64,000 bases of DNA from Poriferisphaera corsica. Its GTDB lineage: Bacteria; Planctomycetota; Phycisphaerae; Phycisphaerales; Phycisphaeraceae. The position numbers and the translations under genes are program-made. The notes beneath the pieces were generated by a model. That model made no database searches and was not told the origin of the DNA. It worked only from the letters and a program-made list of their open reading frames with translations. Location: NCBI RefSeq assembly GCF_007747445.1, contig NZ_CP036425.1, positions 2,402,175-2,466,174 of the forward strand, read 5' to 3'. Below are positions 28,693 through 38,729 of this stretch, piece by piece. Positions within the stretch are counted from its first letter, which is position 1. Every line of letters starts with the position of its first letter.

Positions 28693-30009
28693 CTAATTCA
28701 TATCGATCGTGGATCGGCGGCGTCTCCGCACTCCATGCAATACACACAATCCCATCAATCCCCAAACACTTGGCTCCGGAATCTCGACCGCAGACATACT
28801 CAACGAATAAAACTGTATCTCATCATCTGCCCCATTAATCCGCACATAATAATCTCCCCCATCAGATAACTCATAACCAAACATCGTCTCTACCCCACCA
28901 CGCGCCATCGCATCAATATGCTCCAGCAACACACCTTGCTCGTCGAATAAATCAAAACTCAAATCCGACATCGTCTGCATATCAATCACGTACTCAGGCT
29001 TCGTATCACTACGAATCGCCCGGCTATACTCAAAACCAGCCGGCGTTAAAGCAATGTTCAACATCGACTCGCCTTCAACCGAAAACCGGTAAAAATCTCG
29101 ATCCGAATCATCATCAATCGATACAAAATCGATATCTTCCTTATAAAGCAAATCACTCTTGCCCCGCAAACCATCCGTACCAATTGACCACACAACCCCA
29201 TCAGTCAACAAACCCACGTCCGTAGCCTGATCCAGTGAATCATTTCCACCATTCTTTTCCAACACATCCCCATACAACCGTTGAGCCATAAAAATATCAT
29301 CCATCTGCGGCCCAAAGAAATTCGTAGGACGGTAAATCTCCATCACCGCCAATGTATCCTTCGACATCGCATGACGTATCCCAATTCCATGCCCAATCTC
29401 ATGCTGCACGGTGTTAATAAACGCCGTACTATTCGAACTATTAATGTACGGCAAGCTCGGATCATAAACCTTCCAACGCGAATCATGATTCGCATTGATA
29501 AACATATCACCATTATCTGGATAATAATTATAAGCATACGGCCCACCCGAATCCCCATAATGCGTTCCACCAATCCGTATATCAGCCCGAACCCCCAACA
29601 CGCCAGCCGGCCCTCCCGAACCATGCTTGTCATGCGTCGCGTTCGCATGGTAATTGAACGTCAACCCCGTCAACTCCTCCCAACGATCGAACGATAATTG
29701 AAAAATCTTAAACCACTCCCGGTCACGCAAATCTCCTTTATCCGCCGTCCCAACATTAAAATGCTCATCCATCAGTGATATCAAATCACTTTGCCGCTTC
29801 GGTTGCCCGCTCCGATTCGTCTCCGTACCATCCGGAATGATCGACCACGTCAACGTCACCGGCGTACCATGCGCCCATCCAACATAGCCATCCGTTGCCG
29901 TGCGCGACCATCGATCCAACTCACTAAAATCTTTATAAACACCATGCACCTGTCCAGCGTGAAAAAGACCTATCACACCAGCCATTACGCCTATCACATG
30001 AATCTTCAT
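28693..30009 (-). CDS. Secreted matrixin-like metalloprotease with PEP-CTERM tail
   Basis: 438 residues. The signal peptide is at about 1-23. A metzincin catalytic domain carries HEIGHGIGIRH at 203-213, the HExxHxxGxxH zinc site. The Met expected after it may be MEIYRP or another nearby. AQRLYGD closes the catalytic domain as in matrixins (M10A). Residues about 255-400 resemble a bacterial pre-peptidase C-terminal beta domain (DSDRDFYRFSVEG, GGDYYVRINGADD). The tail IPEPSVWGLMGLCVLHGVRR is a PEP-CTERM signal. It probably acts on proteins at the cell surface or in the matrix. Convergent with the HAF gene. Confidence 0.88.
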   Translation of the reverse strand: MKIHVIGVMAGVIGLFHAGQVHGVYKDFSELDRWSRTATDGYVGWAHGTPVTLTWSIIPDGTETNRSGQPKRQSDLISLMDEHFNVGTADKGDLRDREWFKIFQLSFDRWEELTGLTFNYHANATHDKHGSGGPAGVLGVRADIRIGGTHYGDSGGPYAYNYYPDNGDMFINANHDSRWKVYDPSLPYINSSNSTAFINTVQHEIGHGIGIRHAMSKDTLAVMEIYRPTNFFGPQMDDIFMAQRLYGDVLEKNGGNDSLDQATDVGLLTDGVVWSIGTDGLRGKSDLLYKEDIDFVSIDDDSDRDFYRFSVEGESMLNIALTPAGFEYSRAIRSDTKPEYVIDMQTMSDLSFDLFDEQGVLLEHIDAMARGGVETMFGYELSDGGDYYVRINGADDEIQFYSLSMSAVEIPEPSVWGLMGLCVLHGVRRRRRSTIDMN

Positions 30010-30610
30010 GATTTACTTTTCCCAGAAACATAACTCAATATTACCCACAGAACATTCAACCACACGCCGCTCTCGTTTAGCATCCATTCTAACGAAACAC
30101 ATCCGTACACAGAAGATTTTTATTCAATTATCGCACTCTCACAAATGATCATCCTCACGCTATCACACACCCACTCGTCCAACCTGCGCGCAATCCAAAC
30201 GCTCCATCTCCACATCCCCGATCAATCACAGTGCAAAACTCATACCAAAACAAACTGATTTCATTTTGTGCGCACAAACATGAAAAACCACTTTAAAACC
30301 AGTCATTTTTTCACCATTTCTAGCCCATTTTTCATCCAAACTAATCATTTTCCACTGTTTTCTCCTTATTCTTCAAACGAAATCCATCAGATAAGTCTGG
30401 CAATTTTCTTTTCCGTGCGCGCAACACAAACACGCACCCCCTTTATCAACTCAAAAACACGCACATCGTATAACCTATTTCACAATTCCAATCATGAACT
30501 TTCTCATTTCGCACATCTCCACATTCATCATCCCCCATTTTAAACCACATATTTTTTTAGCAATCAATCAAAATATGCGCACAAACGCACTCAAGCAAAA
30601 CCAATCCAAT
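30010..30610. other. Intergenic region with TTTGTGCGCACAAA palindrome
   Basis: 600 bp upstream of the metalloprotease gene. A perfect 14-bp palindrome lies at 30265-30278, and the related TGCGCACAAA at 30576-30585. The region is A/T- and C-rich with no convincing gene. The palindrome could be an operator for the protease gene, but it is 256 bp from its start. Confidence 0.45.
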
Positions 30611-30640
30611 AAAAAACCCGCTGCACTTGCAGCGGGTAGC
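30611..30640 (-). terminator. Rho-independent terminator
   Basis: On the minus strand ACCCGCTGC - aagt - GCAGCGGGT followed by TTTTTT. The stem is perfect. It lies 187 bases after the stop of the 235-residue gene, so the mRNA has a long 3' tail or another short transcript ends here. Confidence 0.88.
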
Positions 30641-30826
30641 ACAACATCGCATCACCTTAGTGTCTACATTCTTCAAATCTCAAAAAACGTCTATCCCCGT
30701 CATCCCCATACTTTCTCAGCTCTCCTTACCCTCCCCTGTCATTCAGCTTTCATCATCTCTTGTGGCTTACGATGCATGCCTCTCTCCATCCCTCCGCCTC
30801 ACGTATTGGCAAGTGTACGGTCTTTT

Positions 30827-31534
30827 CTACTTTTTCCCGCCACCGCGGCCGCCAAACTCAATCCCACGTTGTTTCATGCGCGCATCCATCGCGGCACGAT
30901 ATTCGGTTCGCAGCGCCTGTGATTGCGGATTACCTGTTTCCGCTCGCTGCTGCCCACGTTCGGTCATGCGTTCGCGCATCTGTTCGCGACGTTTTTCACG
31001 GTCTTCATCACTCATATTTTCTCGCCCGCGCCCCTCTGGTCCACCCGGGCCGCCTCGTCCACCACGCATCCCCTGGAACTGATCACGCATCGCAACAATA
31101 CGATCAATATCCGCATCTAAAATCGCTAATCGATCCTCTGGCGAAGCTGCGGCAAATTCTTTTGTGCGTTTTTCCATCATCGCCCGCATACTTCCAAACA
31201 CTTCGCGGCGCACTTCACGATCACCCATATTGGCCCGTATAAAATCACCGCGTTGCTCTTGTTCCATCCCTTCCATCAATTCACGCATACGCATTTGGTA
31301 TTGCTCTTTGCGTTGCGGACTCAGACGCTGATATCGAGCAGACTTCATCATCGCGATTGCTTCGGCTGGCGTGGATGGCAACCCGGGTGGGGTCATCAAC
31401 CATGTCATATAACTACCCGCGCCTAGTGCGCCAACTGCGATCACAACCAGCAACCCTGTCATGATTTTCTTTTTACGCTTTGCCAATTGTTCTTTGCTTT
31501 TTTTGCTCGATTTGCGATTTGATTTCGCCATCAT
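30827..31534 (-). CDS. Membrane-anchored charged protein of unknown function
   Basis: 235 residues. The N-terminus is very basic (KSNRKSSKKSKEQLAKRKKK), followed by a membrane helix at about 25-46 and a long, highly charged periplasmic part rich in Met, Arg and Glu (RYQRLSPQRKEQYQMRMREL, DREVRREVFGSMRAMMEKR). The end is Gly/Arg-rich. Met-rich helical composition recalls CpxP/Spy-type proteins, but no motif confirms that. AAGG five bases before the ATG at 31534 supports the start. Not recognised further. Confidence 0.7.
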   Translation of the reverse strand: MMAKSNRKSSKKSKEQLAKRKKKIMTGLLVVIAVGALGAGSYMTWLMTPPGLPSTPAEAIAMMKSARYQRLSPQRKEQYQMRMRELMEGMEQEQRGDFIRANMGDREVRREVFGSMRAMMEKRTKEFAAASPEDRLAILDADIDRIVAMRDQFQGMRGGRGGPGGPEGRGRENMSDEDREKRREQMRERMTERGQQRAETGNPQSQALRTEYRAAMDARMKQRGIEFGGRGGGKK

Positions 31535-31602
31535 TTATCCTTTCACATGTGTACGCTTACCACATGCTCATTTCATTTCGTTGTTGATGTCACCGATGTG
31601 AT

Positions 31603-32187
31603 TCAGTCATAATTACCGACATGTGTATCAGCAAACAATAAGTTACGACGATCATGGAAGAATCCCACTTCAATCGTTTCACCCGTTGAAAGTTCAAAAG
31701 CTGCACCATCATAATCGCGGCTGACCCACATTTGTGATGGGTCGCCCATTGATCTACGCCAATGGCCGCCATGCCCACTACCGGCGCCGAAGACTTCATC
31801 CAGTGTTTTTCCGCTAAGCCGAACCTGATAGTTGTAGCTCATCCCAGATACGTCATAGACCTGGTCATCACCACTGCATCGGTATACTTCGTTGGGCTGA
31901 TTGTCGTCTCTGACAAGGTAATCTTTCATCGACCAATCGAGGCTCGGCCAAACGGAAGCAGAGATGAAGGGGGCTGGCATGTACTTGGCGACAGGATACA
32001 TTTCCTTCCAGTCAGAGCCGTACATATCGACTGCGTACCCGATTTGCTTCAGGTTTGATGCGCAAACAACTTTAACAGCGCTAGAACGAGCCCTGGCAAG
32101 CGTGGGAAGCAATATTCCGACGAGAATGCCAATAACGGAAATCACAACAAGAAGTTCAATGAGTGTGAATGCGCTGTATTTTTTCAT
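31603..32187 (-). CDS. Type II-like pseudopilin (prepilin leader, DUF1559-like)
   Basis: 194 residues from the ATG at 32187; the open frame extends 91 codons further upstream, but only this start puts the leader at the N-terminus. [20 protein letters not shown] is a class III/type IV prepilin leader: cleavage before the Phe of FTLIE, with Glu at +5. [16 protein letters not shown] and the C-terminal LLFADTHV block match the planctomycete pseudopilin family, with a degenerate H-X9-DG end (here D-T). It should be processed by the PilD-type peptidase (39887-41131), not the Tad one. These genes are numerous in Planctomycetes and their function is poorly known. Confidence 0.85.
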   Translation of the reverse strand: MKKYSAFTLIELLVVISVIGILVGILLPTLARARSSAVKVVCASNLKQIGYAVDMYGSDWKEMYPVAKYMPAPFISASVWPSLDWSMKDYLVRDDNQPNEVYRCSGDDQVYDVSGMSYNYQVRLSGKTLDEVFGAGSGHGGHWRRSMGDPSQMWVSRDYDGAAFELSTGETIEVGFFHDRRNLLFADTHVGNYD

Positions 32188-32267
32188 CTTTTCAATCCGT
32201 GAAAAAGCTGTTTTTACAGTTGTCATATAGCTGTAACGCGGCGAAAAGCTGGATATTGCATCAAGAA

Positions 32268-32298
32268 ATAAAAAAAGCACACGCTCTGAGCGTGTGCT
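32268..32298 (-). terminator. Rho-independent terminator after the chemoreceptor gene
   Basis: Minus-strand AGCACACGCT - cag - AGCGTGTGCT followed by TTTTTTTAT. The stem is a perfect 10 bp. It separates the chemoreceptor from the pseudopilin gene downstream. Confidence 0.92.
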
Positions 32299-32487
32299 GT
32301 TTCGTGGGGCATCTATAAAACTATAGAAAGGTTTGTATCCAAATTTAAAGCGTTTTGCGTGGCTATTCTTGCGTTGACCAGTGGGTCGATTACATGAAAC
32401 GAAGGTATTTAATCGATCTCTCACTGCTGTTATGCATTGGCAAGATCTATGAGCATTCACACAAACTGCTCTCGCGCTATCACGGTC

Positions 32488-34497
32488 TTATGACGCAAGC
32501 TTAAACTGACTGACGAGTGCTTTGAGCTGATTTGCATTTTCACTCATCTGGTTGGCTGCTACCGCCATCTGCTTGGCACCTTCGGAACTTTCCTCAGTAC
32601 CGGAACGGATGGCAGTGATGTGCCCAGCGATTTCACTTGCAGCGGCTGACTGCTCCTCAGAAGCGGCAGCGATGGACTGAACCATCCCTTCAACTTCCCG
32701 AGAACCCGAGAGAATGCTGCTGAGTGCATCACCGGCCTCGTTGGCTAGAGTGACACCTTCTTCAACACTTTCGGTGCCTGACTTCATTTGATCGACAGCG
32801 GCTTGCGTTTCTTGTTGTATTTCATTGATAGAACCTGCAATCTCTTCGGTTGCTTTGGTGGTTCTGTCTGCAAGTTTGCGGACTTCATCGGCGACGACGG
32901 CGAAACCTCTGCCATGCTCACCGGCACGTGCGGCTTCGATTGCGGCGTTGAGTGCGAGTAGGTTTGTCTGATCGGCGATATCATTGATGACATCGATGAC
33001 CTGCCCGATTTGTTCGCTCTTGCTGCCGAGTGTATCGATAGATTTAGCTGAATCGTTGACGAGCTGTGCGATGGTGTTCATGCCGTCGATCGTACGCCCA
33101 ACGACTTCGCCGCCGTGCTCGGCTTGATTGCCTGCTTCGACTGAGTTTGCAGAAGCGTCGGTCGCTCGATTAGAAACATCTTTAACGGAACTGCTCATCT
33201 CTTCAACTGCACTGGAAATTTCAGTGGTTTTCTGAGATTGCTCTTCCATACGGCTGGCGATCTGCTCACTGCTTGCAGCAATCTCAGTTGCGGCACCTGA
33301 TACGTCGGTGGTGGCGTTGGATACTTCAGCGATCGTGTCGTGGATCTTGCTGACAAAGGTATTGAACCAACGACCAAGTTCACCGATCTCATCTTTACGT
33401 TCTTGATCAACACGCTGGGTGAGGTCACCTTCACCTTCGGCGATATCCTTGAGGCTATCGACCATCGTTTCGAGAGGTTTGACTGCAAGACGTCTGGCAA
33501 AGATACCGAGAATGATGGCGATGATGACACCGGCAATCACTGCGGAGATGGTGATTAGAGCGGCACGTTGCGCGGCGACTGTGCCGTCATTCGCAGCTGC
33601 TTCAGCAACACCTGTGTTGAGTTCTAAGATTTCTTGAAGCCGTACGATGGTATCATCGCCGATGACTTGGTTTTGCTGAGTAAATTGAGTTCGAGCTTCT
33701 TTAACTTTGTCTTGTCCTTGTTCAGCGATTTTGCGTAGTTTCGAGAGGATGTTTGAAACATTTTTCGAATTAGCAATGATTGTGGTCTGATAGATATCTT
33801 CAGCTTCTTTTGAGCCGGTGGTCACAAGAGCTTGCTTGAGTTCGGTCACACCCTGATGGTAATCATTATGGTAAGGATGTATTTCGTCGACGAGCGCGGC
33901 AAATTGTGGGTTTTTAATGTCGACAGATTTGAGCCATTTACCGAGTGAGCAAGCGGTCGGATCATCACCACCTTGAATGTGCTTGCCGGTTTTGATCATG
34001 GAGTAGATGTTTGAGCAAAGCTCGAAATGATCGCCACGGAACTGCTCCATTCTTTCGCGTAGGACATAGGGGTTGCCGATGTCCATGCTGTCGAATTCTT
34101 GCATGAGTGAGATGTATTTATTGTTTGCGTTCTTCCATAAGTCCCATTTAGGAACGAATTCGTTCCACATGACAGATTCTTCTTTGGTCTGCGGGAGTGG
34201 AGCGTAGATATCCCATGCGGTTTTGATATCCTTGCGAAGAACAGGAACGTTATCGTAAATTTTCTTCCGTTCCTGTTTTGTCAGAGACATATCGAGAAGG
34301 GATTTGAGATCACCCATCAGGCGCGTCGCGTTGATATCGACTTCTTGGAGGCTTGTGACGCTGGGAAGCCTGACGTCGTTGATTTCGCCGATACTCGCGG
34401 TTGTTTCTTTGAGCCCCATGTATCCGATGGCGCCGATGAAGCCACATAATCCTGCAACCCCTAGAAACGATGCCATTAACTTGTGTCCGATTTTCAT
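32488..34497 (-). CDS. Methyl-accepting chemotaxis protein with CZB-like sensor segment
   Basis: 669 residues. TM1 is at about 8-28. The periplasmic sensor (30-315) contains a CZB-like pattern: H157, C183 in ACSLGKWL, H210 and H214, with the spacing of zinc-binding CZB domains. TM2 is at about 316-338 and HAMP at 340-395 ([20 protein letters not shown]). The cytoplasmic signalling helix pair has the tip [34 protein letters not shown]. It signals to CheA/CheW. No che genes are nearby. CZB domains are usually cytoplasmic, so a periplasmic one is unusual and suggests sensing of extracellular zinc or hypochlorite. Confidence 0.9.
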   Translation of the reverse strand: MKIGHKLMASFLGVAGLCGFIGAIGYMGLKETTASIGEINDVRLPSVTSLQEVDINATRLMGDLKSLLDMSLTKQERKKIYDNVPVLRKDIKTAWDIYAPLPQTKEESVMWNEFVPKWDLWKNANNKYISLMQEFDSMDIGNPYVLRERMEQFRGDHFELCSNIYSMIKTGKHIQGGDDPTACSLGKWLKSVDIKNPQFAALVDEIHPYHNDYHQGVTELKQALVTTGSKEAEDIYQTTIIANSKNVSNILSKLRKIAEQGQDKVKEARTQFTQQNQVIGDDTIVRLQEILELNTGVAEAAANDGTVAAQRAALITISAVIAGVIIAIILGIFARRLAVKPLETMVDSLKDIAEGEGDLTQRVDQERKDEIGELGRWFNTFVSKIHDTIAEVSNATTDVSGAATEIAASSEQIASRMEEQSQKTTEISSAVEEMSSSVKDVSNRATDASANSVEAGNQAEHGGEVVGRTIDGMNTIAQLVNDSAKSIDTLGSKSEQIGQVIDVINDIADQTNLLALNAAIEAARAGEHGRGFAVVADEVRKLADRTTKATEEIAGSINEIQQETQAAVDQMKSGTESVEEGVTLANEAGDALSSILSGSREVEGMVQSIAAASEEQSAAASEIAGHITAIRSGTEESSEGAKQMAVAANQMSENANQLKALVSQFKLAS

Positions 34498-35003
34498 AAG
34501 ACTGACCTTTACGTATATAAACCCCGGCTGGCTATTGCCCGCCGTCCATTCTGTTGTTTACTAACTCACTGTTAGCTGTGACATGAATCGGCCAATCTTG
34601 TTTTTTGTTTAATCATTTATTGTTTTTTATGAACACATTTTCTTTCCTGTGCAGACTTGCACATATGATCTACTCTAATTATTTCTGGATCTATATTTTA
34701 TTATTTGTTGGTATTGTGATAGTTATAACTTTAACAATTATAGATATATAAACTCCGGTATAGTTAAACCAAAAGCTAATTTATTATGGCGAGTTATCGG
34801 CTTGTTTTACGTTTTTCCCTTTATTTTATGTGTTTTAATGGCATCAAATCGTTCTTATATGCGTGTTATTCTGTTCATATCTTCATTGATTTGCGATTAA
34901 ATCTGATCATGCGTGCAATCATAGCGTCATCAAAATTGTATGATTTAAGCGATCTATTATTAATTTATAGTTAATTTTAATTTATACATTTGATTTATTC
35001 TAA
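34498..35003. other. AT-rich intergenic region upstream of the chemoreceptor gene
   Basis: About 500 bp, the most A/T-rich stretch of the window (34600-34980). It lies upstream of the minus-strand chemoreceptor and downstream of the DUF89 gene's terminator. It probably holds the chemoreceptor promoter. The plus-strand open frame at 34786-34974 has no ribosome site and was rejected. Confidence 0.5.
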
Positions 35004-35037
35004 AAGAAAAAACCGCAATCAATAGTTGATCACGGTT
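35004..35037 (-). terminator. Rho-independent terminator after the DUF89 gene
   Basis: Minus-strand AACCGTGATCAA - cta - TTGATTGCGGTT (12 bp with two G-T pairs), then TTTTTTCTTTT. Confidence 0.9.
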
Positions 35038-35071
35038 CTAATACTTTATTATTATTCCAATGTGCTGCTGC

Positions 35072-36187
35072 TTATTTGGCAGGTTGGAATCTCATGACTA
35101 GGTCATAAAGCTCACCGCCTACACCCTCGGCAGAACCTTTATCTTTGAGCATTGCAATCTTCAGGCAATCGCATGACAGATTGGCATCGAAGTTACTTTC
35201 GACAGCACGGCCCATGCCTTCAAGAACGACGAGATCGACGTTCTCACGGCTAACGGCTTCGATGAGCTGATCGGAAAGCTTGGTGAGGTCAATCAAGGGG
35301 GCAACGTTGCCGGATTCGACAATTTGCAAATCCCCTTCTTCGATTGCATCACGAAGTACGGGGTCGAAGTCGCAAATTTCGTCGAGGATTTCTTCGAGTT
35401 CATGGACGATGACATCGTTAAGTGAGGGGCCTGAGTTGGCTGCGATAATAACTTTGGTACCACGTTGGATAAGGAAGCGGCAGAATGGGATCATGCCGAG
35501 GGCGATATCGGGGCCTGCGTTGTCGACGAAAACGAGTGCTGCATTGTGAACTTCGTCCTGCTGCATACGATCGAGCCAAAGATCGTAGTCATCGACGAGC
35601 CAGGGCCGATCTTTAAGTTTTGTTTTGGTTTCGTGAAAGCAGACGGAGCCGCCATCGGCGAAAAGTGATGAGGTTTTGGTAGCGCCCATATCAAAGATAT
35701 TGCCTGCAAAGACGCCTTTGATGATCTCGAGTGTGAGTGTGTCCTCGTCGAGCTCATCGTGCTCATTGAGGAGATCAGGGAGGAGCTTGAGTGCGGTGTG
35801 GGTTTGTTCGTGCTTTGCGAGGCGATAGGGATCGGGGATATCGCAGTCGATGAGTACTTGCTCGCGAGCGTAACAAATGTCGAGTACACCGAAGAAGTCG
35901 AGAGGCTGGACGAGGGTATCGATCGAGTCGAGATAGGCTGCAAATTTGGCTGTGGCAAGATCGCATTTCTGATTGTGTTGATTGAGATTGCGTTTAGCGG
36001 CAATGGCTTCACGTTTGGATTGCTCGACAAGTGTCGGGAAGTGATCACGGAAGAGCTCAACCCAGTAGGCACGCTTTTCGTCTTCGCCGGGGGCAGCGAG
36101 GTTCCAAGTGCTGCCGTGGTATGAATCGAGATTGTTTAGTTGTGGTAGCGGATTATTGCCATGCAACATCGTAGTGGTCGCTTCCAT
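35072..36187 (-). CDS. DUF89/ARMT1-family phosphatase, PANK4-like
   Basis: 371 residues. The order of blocks matches the phosphatase domain of eukaryotic PANK4: FAGNIFDMGATKT, then FVDNAGPDIALGMIPFCRF and KVIIAANSGPSLND, then LVVLEGMGRAVESNFDA and CDCLKIAMLKD. In this family the D-N-A/S-G and GMGRA motifs bind the metal and phosphate. PANK4 removes phosphate from 4'-phosphopantetheine or its damaged forms, limiting coenzyme A synthesis. Here the domain stands alone without a kinase half, as in plant and some bacterial homologues. The metabolite-damage-control role is an inference from family. Confidence 0.82.
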   Translation of the reverse strand: MEATTTMLHGNNPLPQLNNLDSYHGSTWNLAAPGEDEKRAYWVELFRDHFPTLVEQSKREAIAAKRNLNQHNQKCDLATAKFAAYLDSIDTLVQPLDFFGVLDICYAREQVLIDCDIPDPYRLAKHEQTHTALKLLPDLLNEHDELDEDTLTLEIIKGVFAGNIFDMGATKTSSLFADGGSVCFHETKTKLKDRPWLVDDYDLWLDRMQQDEVHNAALVFVDNAGPDIALGMIPFCRFLIQRGTKVIIAANSGPSLNDVIVHELEEILDEICDFDPVLRDAIEEGDLQIVESGNVAPLIDLTKLSDQLIEAVSRENVDLVVLEGMGRAVESNFDANLSCDCLKIAMLKDKGSAEGVGGELYDLVMRFQPAK

Positions 36188-36437
36188 GAGTGTACCTATC
36201 GTGATTTTAAGAGCGTTTTGCGGACTTAATATTGACCGGAGGGTCGATAACGCAGATTGCAGTTTATTTCAGCTTATGACTGCTAAAGCATAAATTGCAT
36301 TCTGCGGAAGTTTTACCGCATACTGCTGTAGTCAATCGGTGCTCACTGCAGCGAAACGAAAGCGTGCAGTGAAAGGATTGTGGTTATTGTTTGTCATGTA
36401 CCGCAGGGTGGCTGGTTGTATACAGACCCGGGAGGGA

Positions 36438-37082
36438 TTAAATCGCGGCGAAATTTTGGAGAATCTTGAGGCCAATGCGTTGGGATTTTTCGGGGTGGAA
36501 CTGAGTTGCCCAGACGTTGTCTTTCCAGACGGTGGCGGTGAAGTCGTGGCCGTAGTCTGCGCGGGCGGAGGTGATGGGTGTGTCAGAGGTTTCGGTGGGC
36601 TGAACGTAGTAGCTGTGTACGAAGTATACGTATGCGTCCTGCTGGAGACCTTGAAGCAGAGGATCATTGCGATCCCAGTGAATGGCATTCCAGCCCATCT
36701 GCGGGACTTTGAGGGGTGAGGGCGAATCAATATTCTCATTAAAGCGAACAACCTTGCCGGGGAGGATGCCGAGGCCGGGAACGAGCTGGCCAGGAGCGGC
36801 TTCTTCTTCAGATCCTTCGAAGATGAGTTGCATACCAAGGCAAATACCTAGGAAAGGATTGCCAGTTTTGATGTGCTGCTTGATGGGGTTAACCCAGCCA
36901 AGCTTATTAAGGAAGCCCATGGCAGCGGCAAATGAGCCGACACCGGGGAGAATGAGCTTGTCGACAGATGCGGTTTCACTGGGATGGCGCAGGATATGTG
37001 CTTCGGCACCGAGAAGCTCGAATGCTTTCTGGACTGACCTAAGATTGCCTACGTGGTAATCAATGATCCCAATCTTGCTCAT
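36438..37082 (-). CDS. hisH: Imidazole glycerol phosphate synthase, glutaminase subunit
   Basis: 214 residues, triad glutamine amidotransferase. IGIIDYHVGNLRSVQKAFE at the N-terminus, LPGVGSF, the nucleophile in GICLGMQL (Cys 81), YYVHSYYV-like YFVHSYYV, and QFHPEKSQRIGL with the catalytic His and Glu. It feeds ammonia to HisF for histidine synthesis. hisF and the rest of the pathway are not adjacent. Confidence 0.96.
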   Translation of the reverse strand: MSKIGIIDYHVGNLRSVQKAFELLGAEAHILRHPSETASVDKLILPGVGSFAAAMGFLNKLGWVNPIKQHIKTGNPFLGICLGMQLIFEGSEEEAAPGQLVPGLGILPGKVVRFNENIDSPSPLKVPQMGWNAIHWDRNDPLLQGLQQDAYVYFVHSYYVQPTETSDTPITSARADYGHDFTATVWKDNVWATQFHPEKSQRIGLKILQNFAAI

Positions 37083-37214
37083 CTGTCATCCTAAATGAAT
37101 GTGGAATGTGAACGAAGGAAGCGGCATTGCTGCTTCAAAAGAGATTGTAACGCCGAGAGAGGTGTCGTTGTGGCGAGGGGCGGTCAGTCGGATAGTTTTT
37201 TTGTGCATGAACAT

Positions 37215-37247
37215 AAAAAAACAGACCTGCTGCGATGAACAAGTCTG
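37215..37247 (-). terminator. Rho-independent terminator after the OmpA lipoprotein gene
   Basis: Minus-strand CAGACTTG - ttcatcgcag - CAGGTCTG followed by TTTTTTTATG, 27 bases after the stop. Confidence 0.85.
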
Positions 37248-37273
37248 CTGAATAGTTGAAATAGTGCAGGGAT

Positions 37274-37912
37274 TTAGTCGTTAATGACAACGATCTCGAC
37301 GCGACGGCTCTTTTCCTTAGTGGATTGAGCTTTGTTTGCGCCGAAGCCGGCAGAGTACATGCTACTGGCGCTTACACCACGGGTCGCGAGGTAGCGTTGG
37401 ACTGCCATGGCTCGCTCGGCGGAAAGTTCTAAGTTGTCTTTCCATCCGGACTTACGGATTGGGTCTTTGTCGGTATAGCCTTCGACACGGATCATATTGC
37501 CGCTGTAGTCGGACTTGATGATACTTGCGACTTGAGCGAGTGTGCGAGTTGCTTTGTCTTTGAGGGAAGCTTTGCCCGAAGTGAAGAGGACATCGCCGGG
37601 AATGCGGATCGCGATGTTGTTGCCGCTTCTGATCACGTCAACGCCTGCAACGTTGTTAAAAGCTGAAGATTCAGCGGGATCACGTTCGACGACGACGGTT
37701 TCTGTGACAATTTTTGGTTTTGAGGCCAAGAGTTGCTGAAGATTGTCGTTTTCCATCTTGAGACGATCTTCTACGGCACGTAGCTCTTGGTTTTCGACCC
37801 ATAGCTGATCCCGCTCTTTTTTGAGGCGATCAACGGAGCAGCCGGTGAACATGGAGACAGTGACGGCGGCGAGGATCATGGTGAGGAAGGTGCGTTTCCA
37901 AACGCTAATCAT
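37274..37912 (-). CDS. OmpA-family peptidoglycan-binding lipoprotein
   Basis: 212 residues from the ATG at 37912, which has AAAGGGA eight bases upstream; the open frame runs 24 codons further but without a signal there. Signal with lipobox FTGC (Cys 25), a short coiled coil (DRLKKERDQLWVENQELRAV and onward to about 68), then an OmpA C-terminal domain: GDVLFTSGKASLKDKATRTL, VEGYTDKDPI and NLELSAERAMAVQRYL. It should tether the envelope to peptidoglycan, resembling the MotB/Pal group. The coiled coil suggests oligomers. Confidence 0.88.
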   Translation of the reverse strand: MISVWKRTFLTMILAAVTVSMFTGCSVDRLKKERDQLWVENQELRAVEDRLKMENDNLQQLLASKPKIVTETVVVERDPAESSAFNNVAGVDVIRSGNNIAIRIPGDVLFTSGKASLKDKATRTLAQVASIIKSDYSGNMIRVEGYTDKDPIRKSGWKDNLELSAERAMAVQRYLATRGVSASSMYSAGFGANKAQSTKEKSRRVEIVVIND

Positions 37913-38235
37913 GACAGTCCCTTTCCCCCCGGTATTTGCGGCAGCAAGAACATGTGCTTTGGTTGCCAGAACCGGGGATATCAAAAGTCGGTATATACGA
38001 ATCGTTCTGACGGAGCCAGAGTATCAGAAGAGATTGTAATAAAAATTGCGCATTTTAACTTCATTAAATCGGCGTTACGGGCGTTTTTTTTGGATTACTC
38101 GGTTGATCTGTGATTGTGGCGAGATGAACGATTACGAGGCGAGGAAATTCCACTACAGGAGAGTCAATGGGTGCAACGGCATGGATATTGTTGTGCCGCG
38201 AGTATCGGCGAGGCCAATCTATGCGATAGATAGGT

Positions 38236-38460
38236 TTAATACTTGTTTTGGAGCAAGTCCCAGCGACCGACGACTTCGATCAATATTGCGCGGATCATGT
38301 TTTCGTCGGCATTATCAAGAAGACTGATGAGTTGCGTGGGAAGGTTAACAATATCGTCGAGTTCAGGGAGTGGCTCGCCGAGAAGATCAAGAAGATAAAG
38401 AAGCTTGGCATGCGGACTCAAGTGTTCGGATGGCGTGCTATCAGATAATTTATTGCACAT
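38236..38460 (-). CDS. Small hypothetical protein
   Basis: 74 residues, Leu-rich and acidic (LLYLLDLLGEPLPELDDIVNL). GAGG lies five bases before the ATG at 38460, which supports translation. No family was recognised. An overlapping plus-strand frame (38248-38448) lacks a ribosome site. It lies in a 2.5 kb accessory-looking stretch with other small unknown genes. Confidence 0.5.
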   Translation of the reverse strand: MCNKLSDSTPSEHLSPHAKLLYLLDLLGEPLPELDDIVNLPTQLISLLDNADENMIRAILIEVVGRWDLLQNKY

Positions 38461-38729
38461 AGTGGCCTCGATACCATTAGGTTAATCTACTGTTTGACAA
38501 AAAATGAGACAGATAAAATGTTAATGAAACTGATTAAAAAGCTTTTACAGGGATGCGCGCAACAGATAACATTTGAACGTGCTTCTAAGAAATACGATCG
38601 AAGCGCAAAGCGCTGAATAGATCACGCACATAGATTGACATGAAATACAAAATCAATCAATAGATATTTATAGATTTTCATATATTTCATTACTTTGACT
38701 AGACGTAAACGCACATAGACAATAAGAAT

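Noticed and set aside
32188-32460. N-terminal extension of 91 codons on the pseudopilin
   Set aside because: It would bury the FTLIE prepilin leader in mid-protein and overlaps the chemoreceptor terminator.
36332-36838. Minus-strand 168-codon frame over the hisH end and plus-strand 126-codon frame
   Set aside because: Both overlap hisH in other frames and show no family features.
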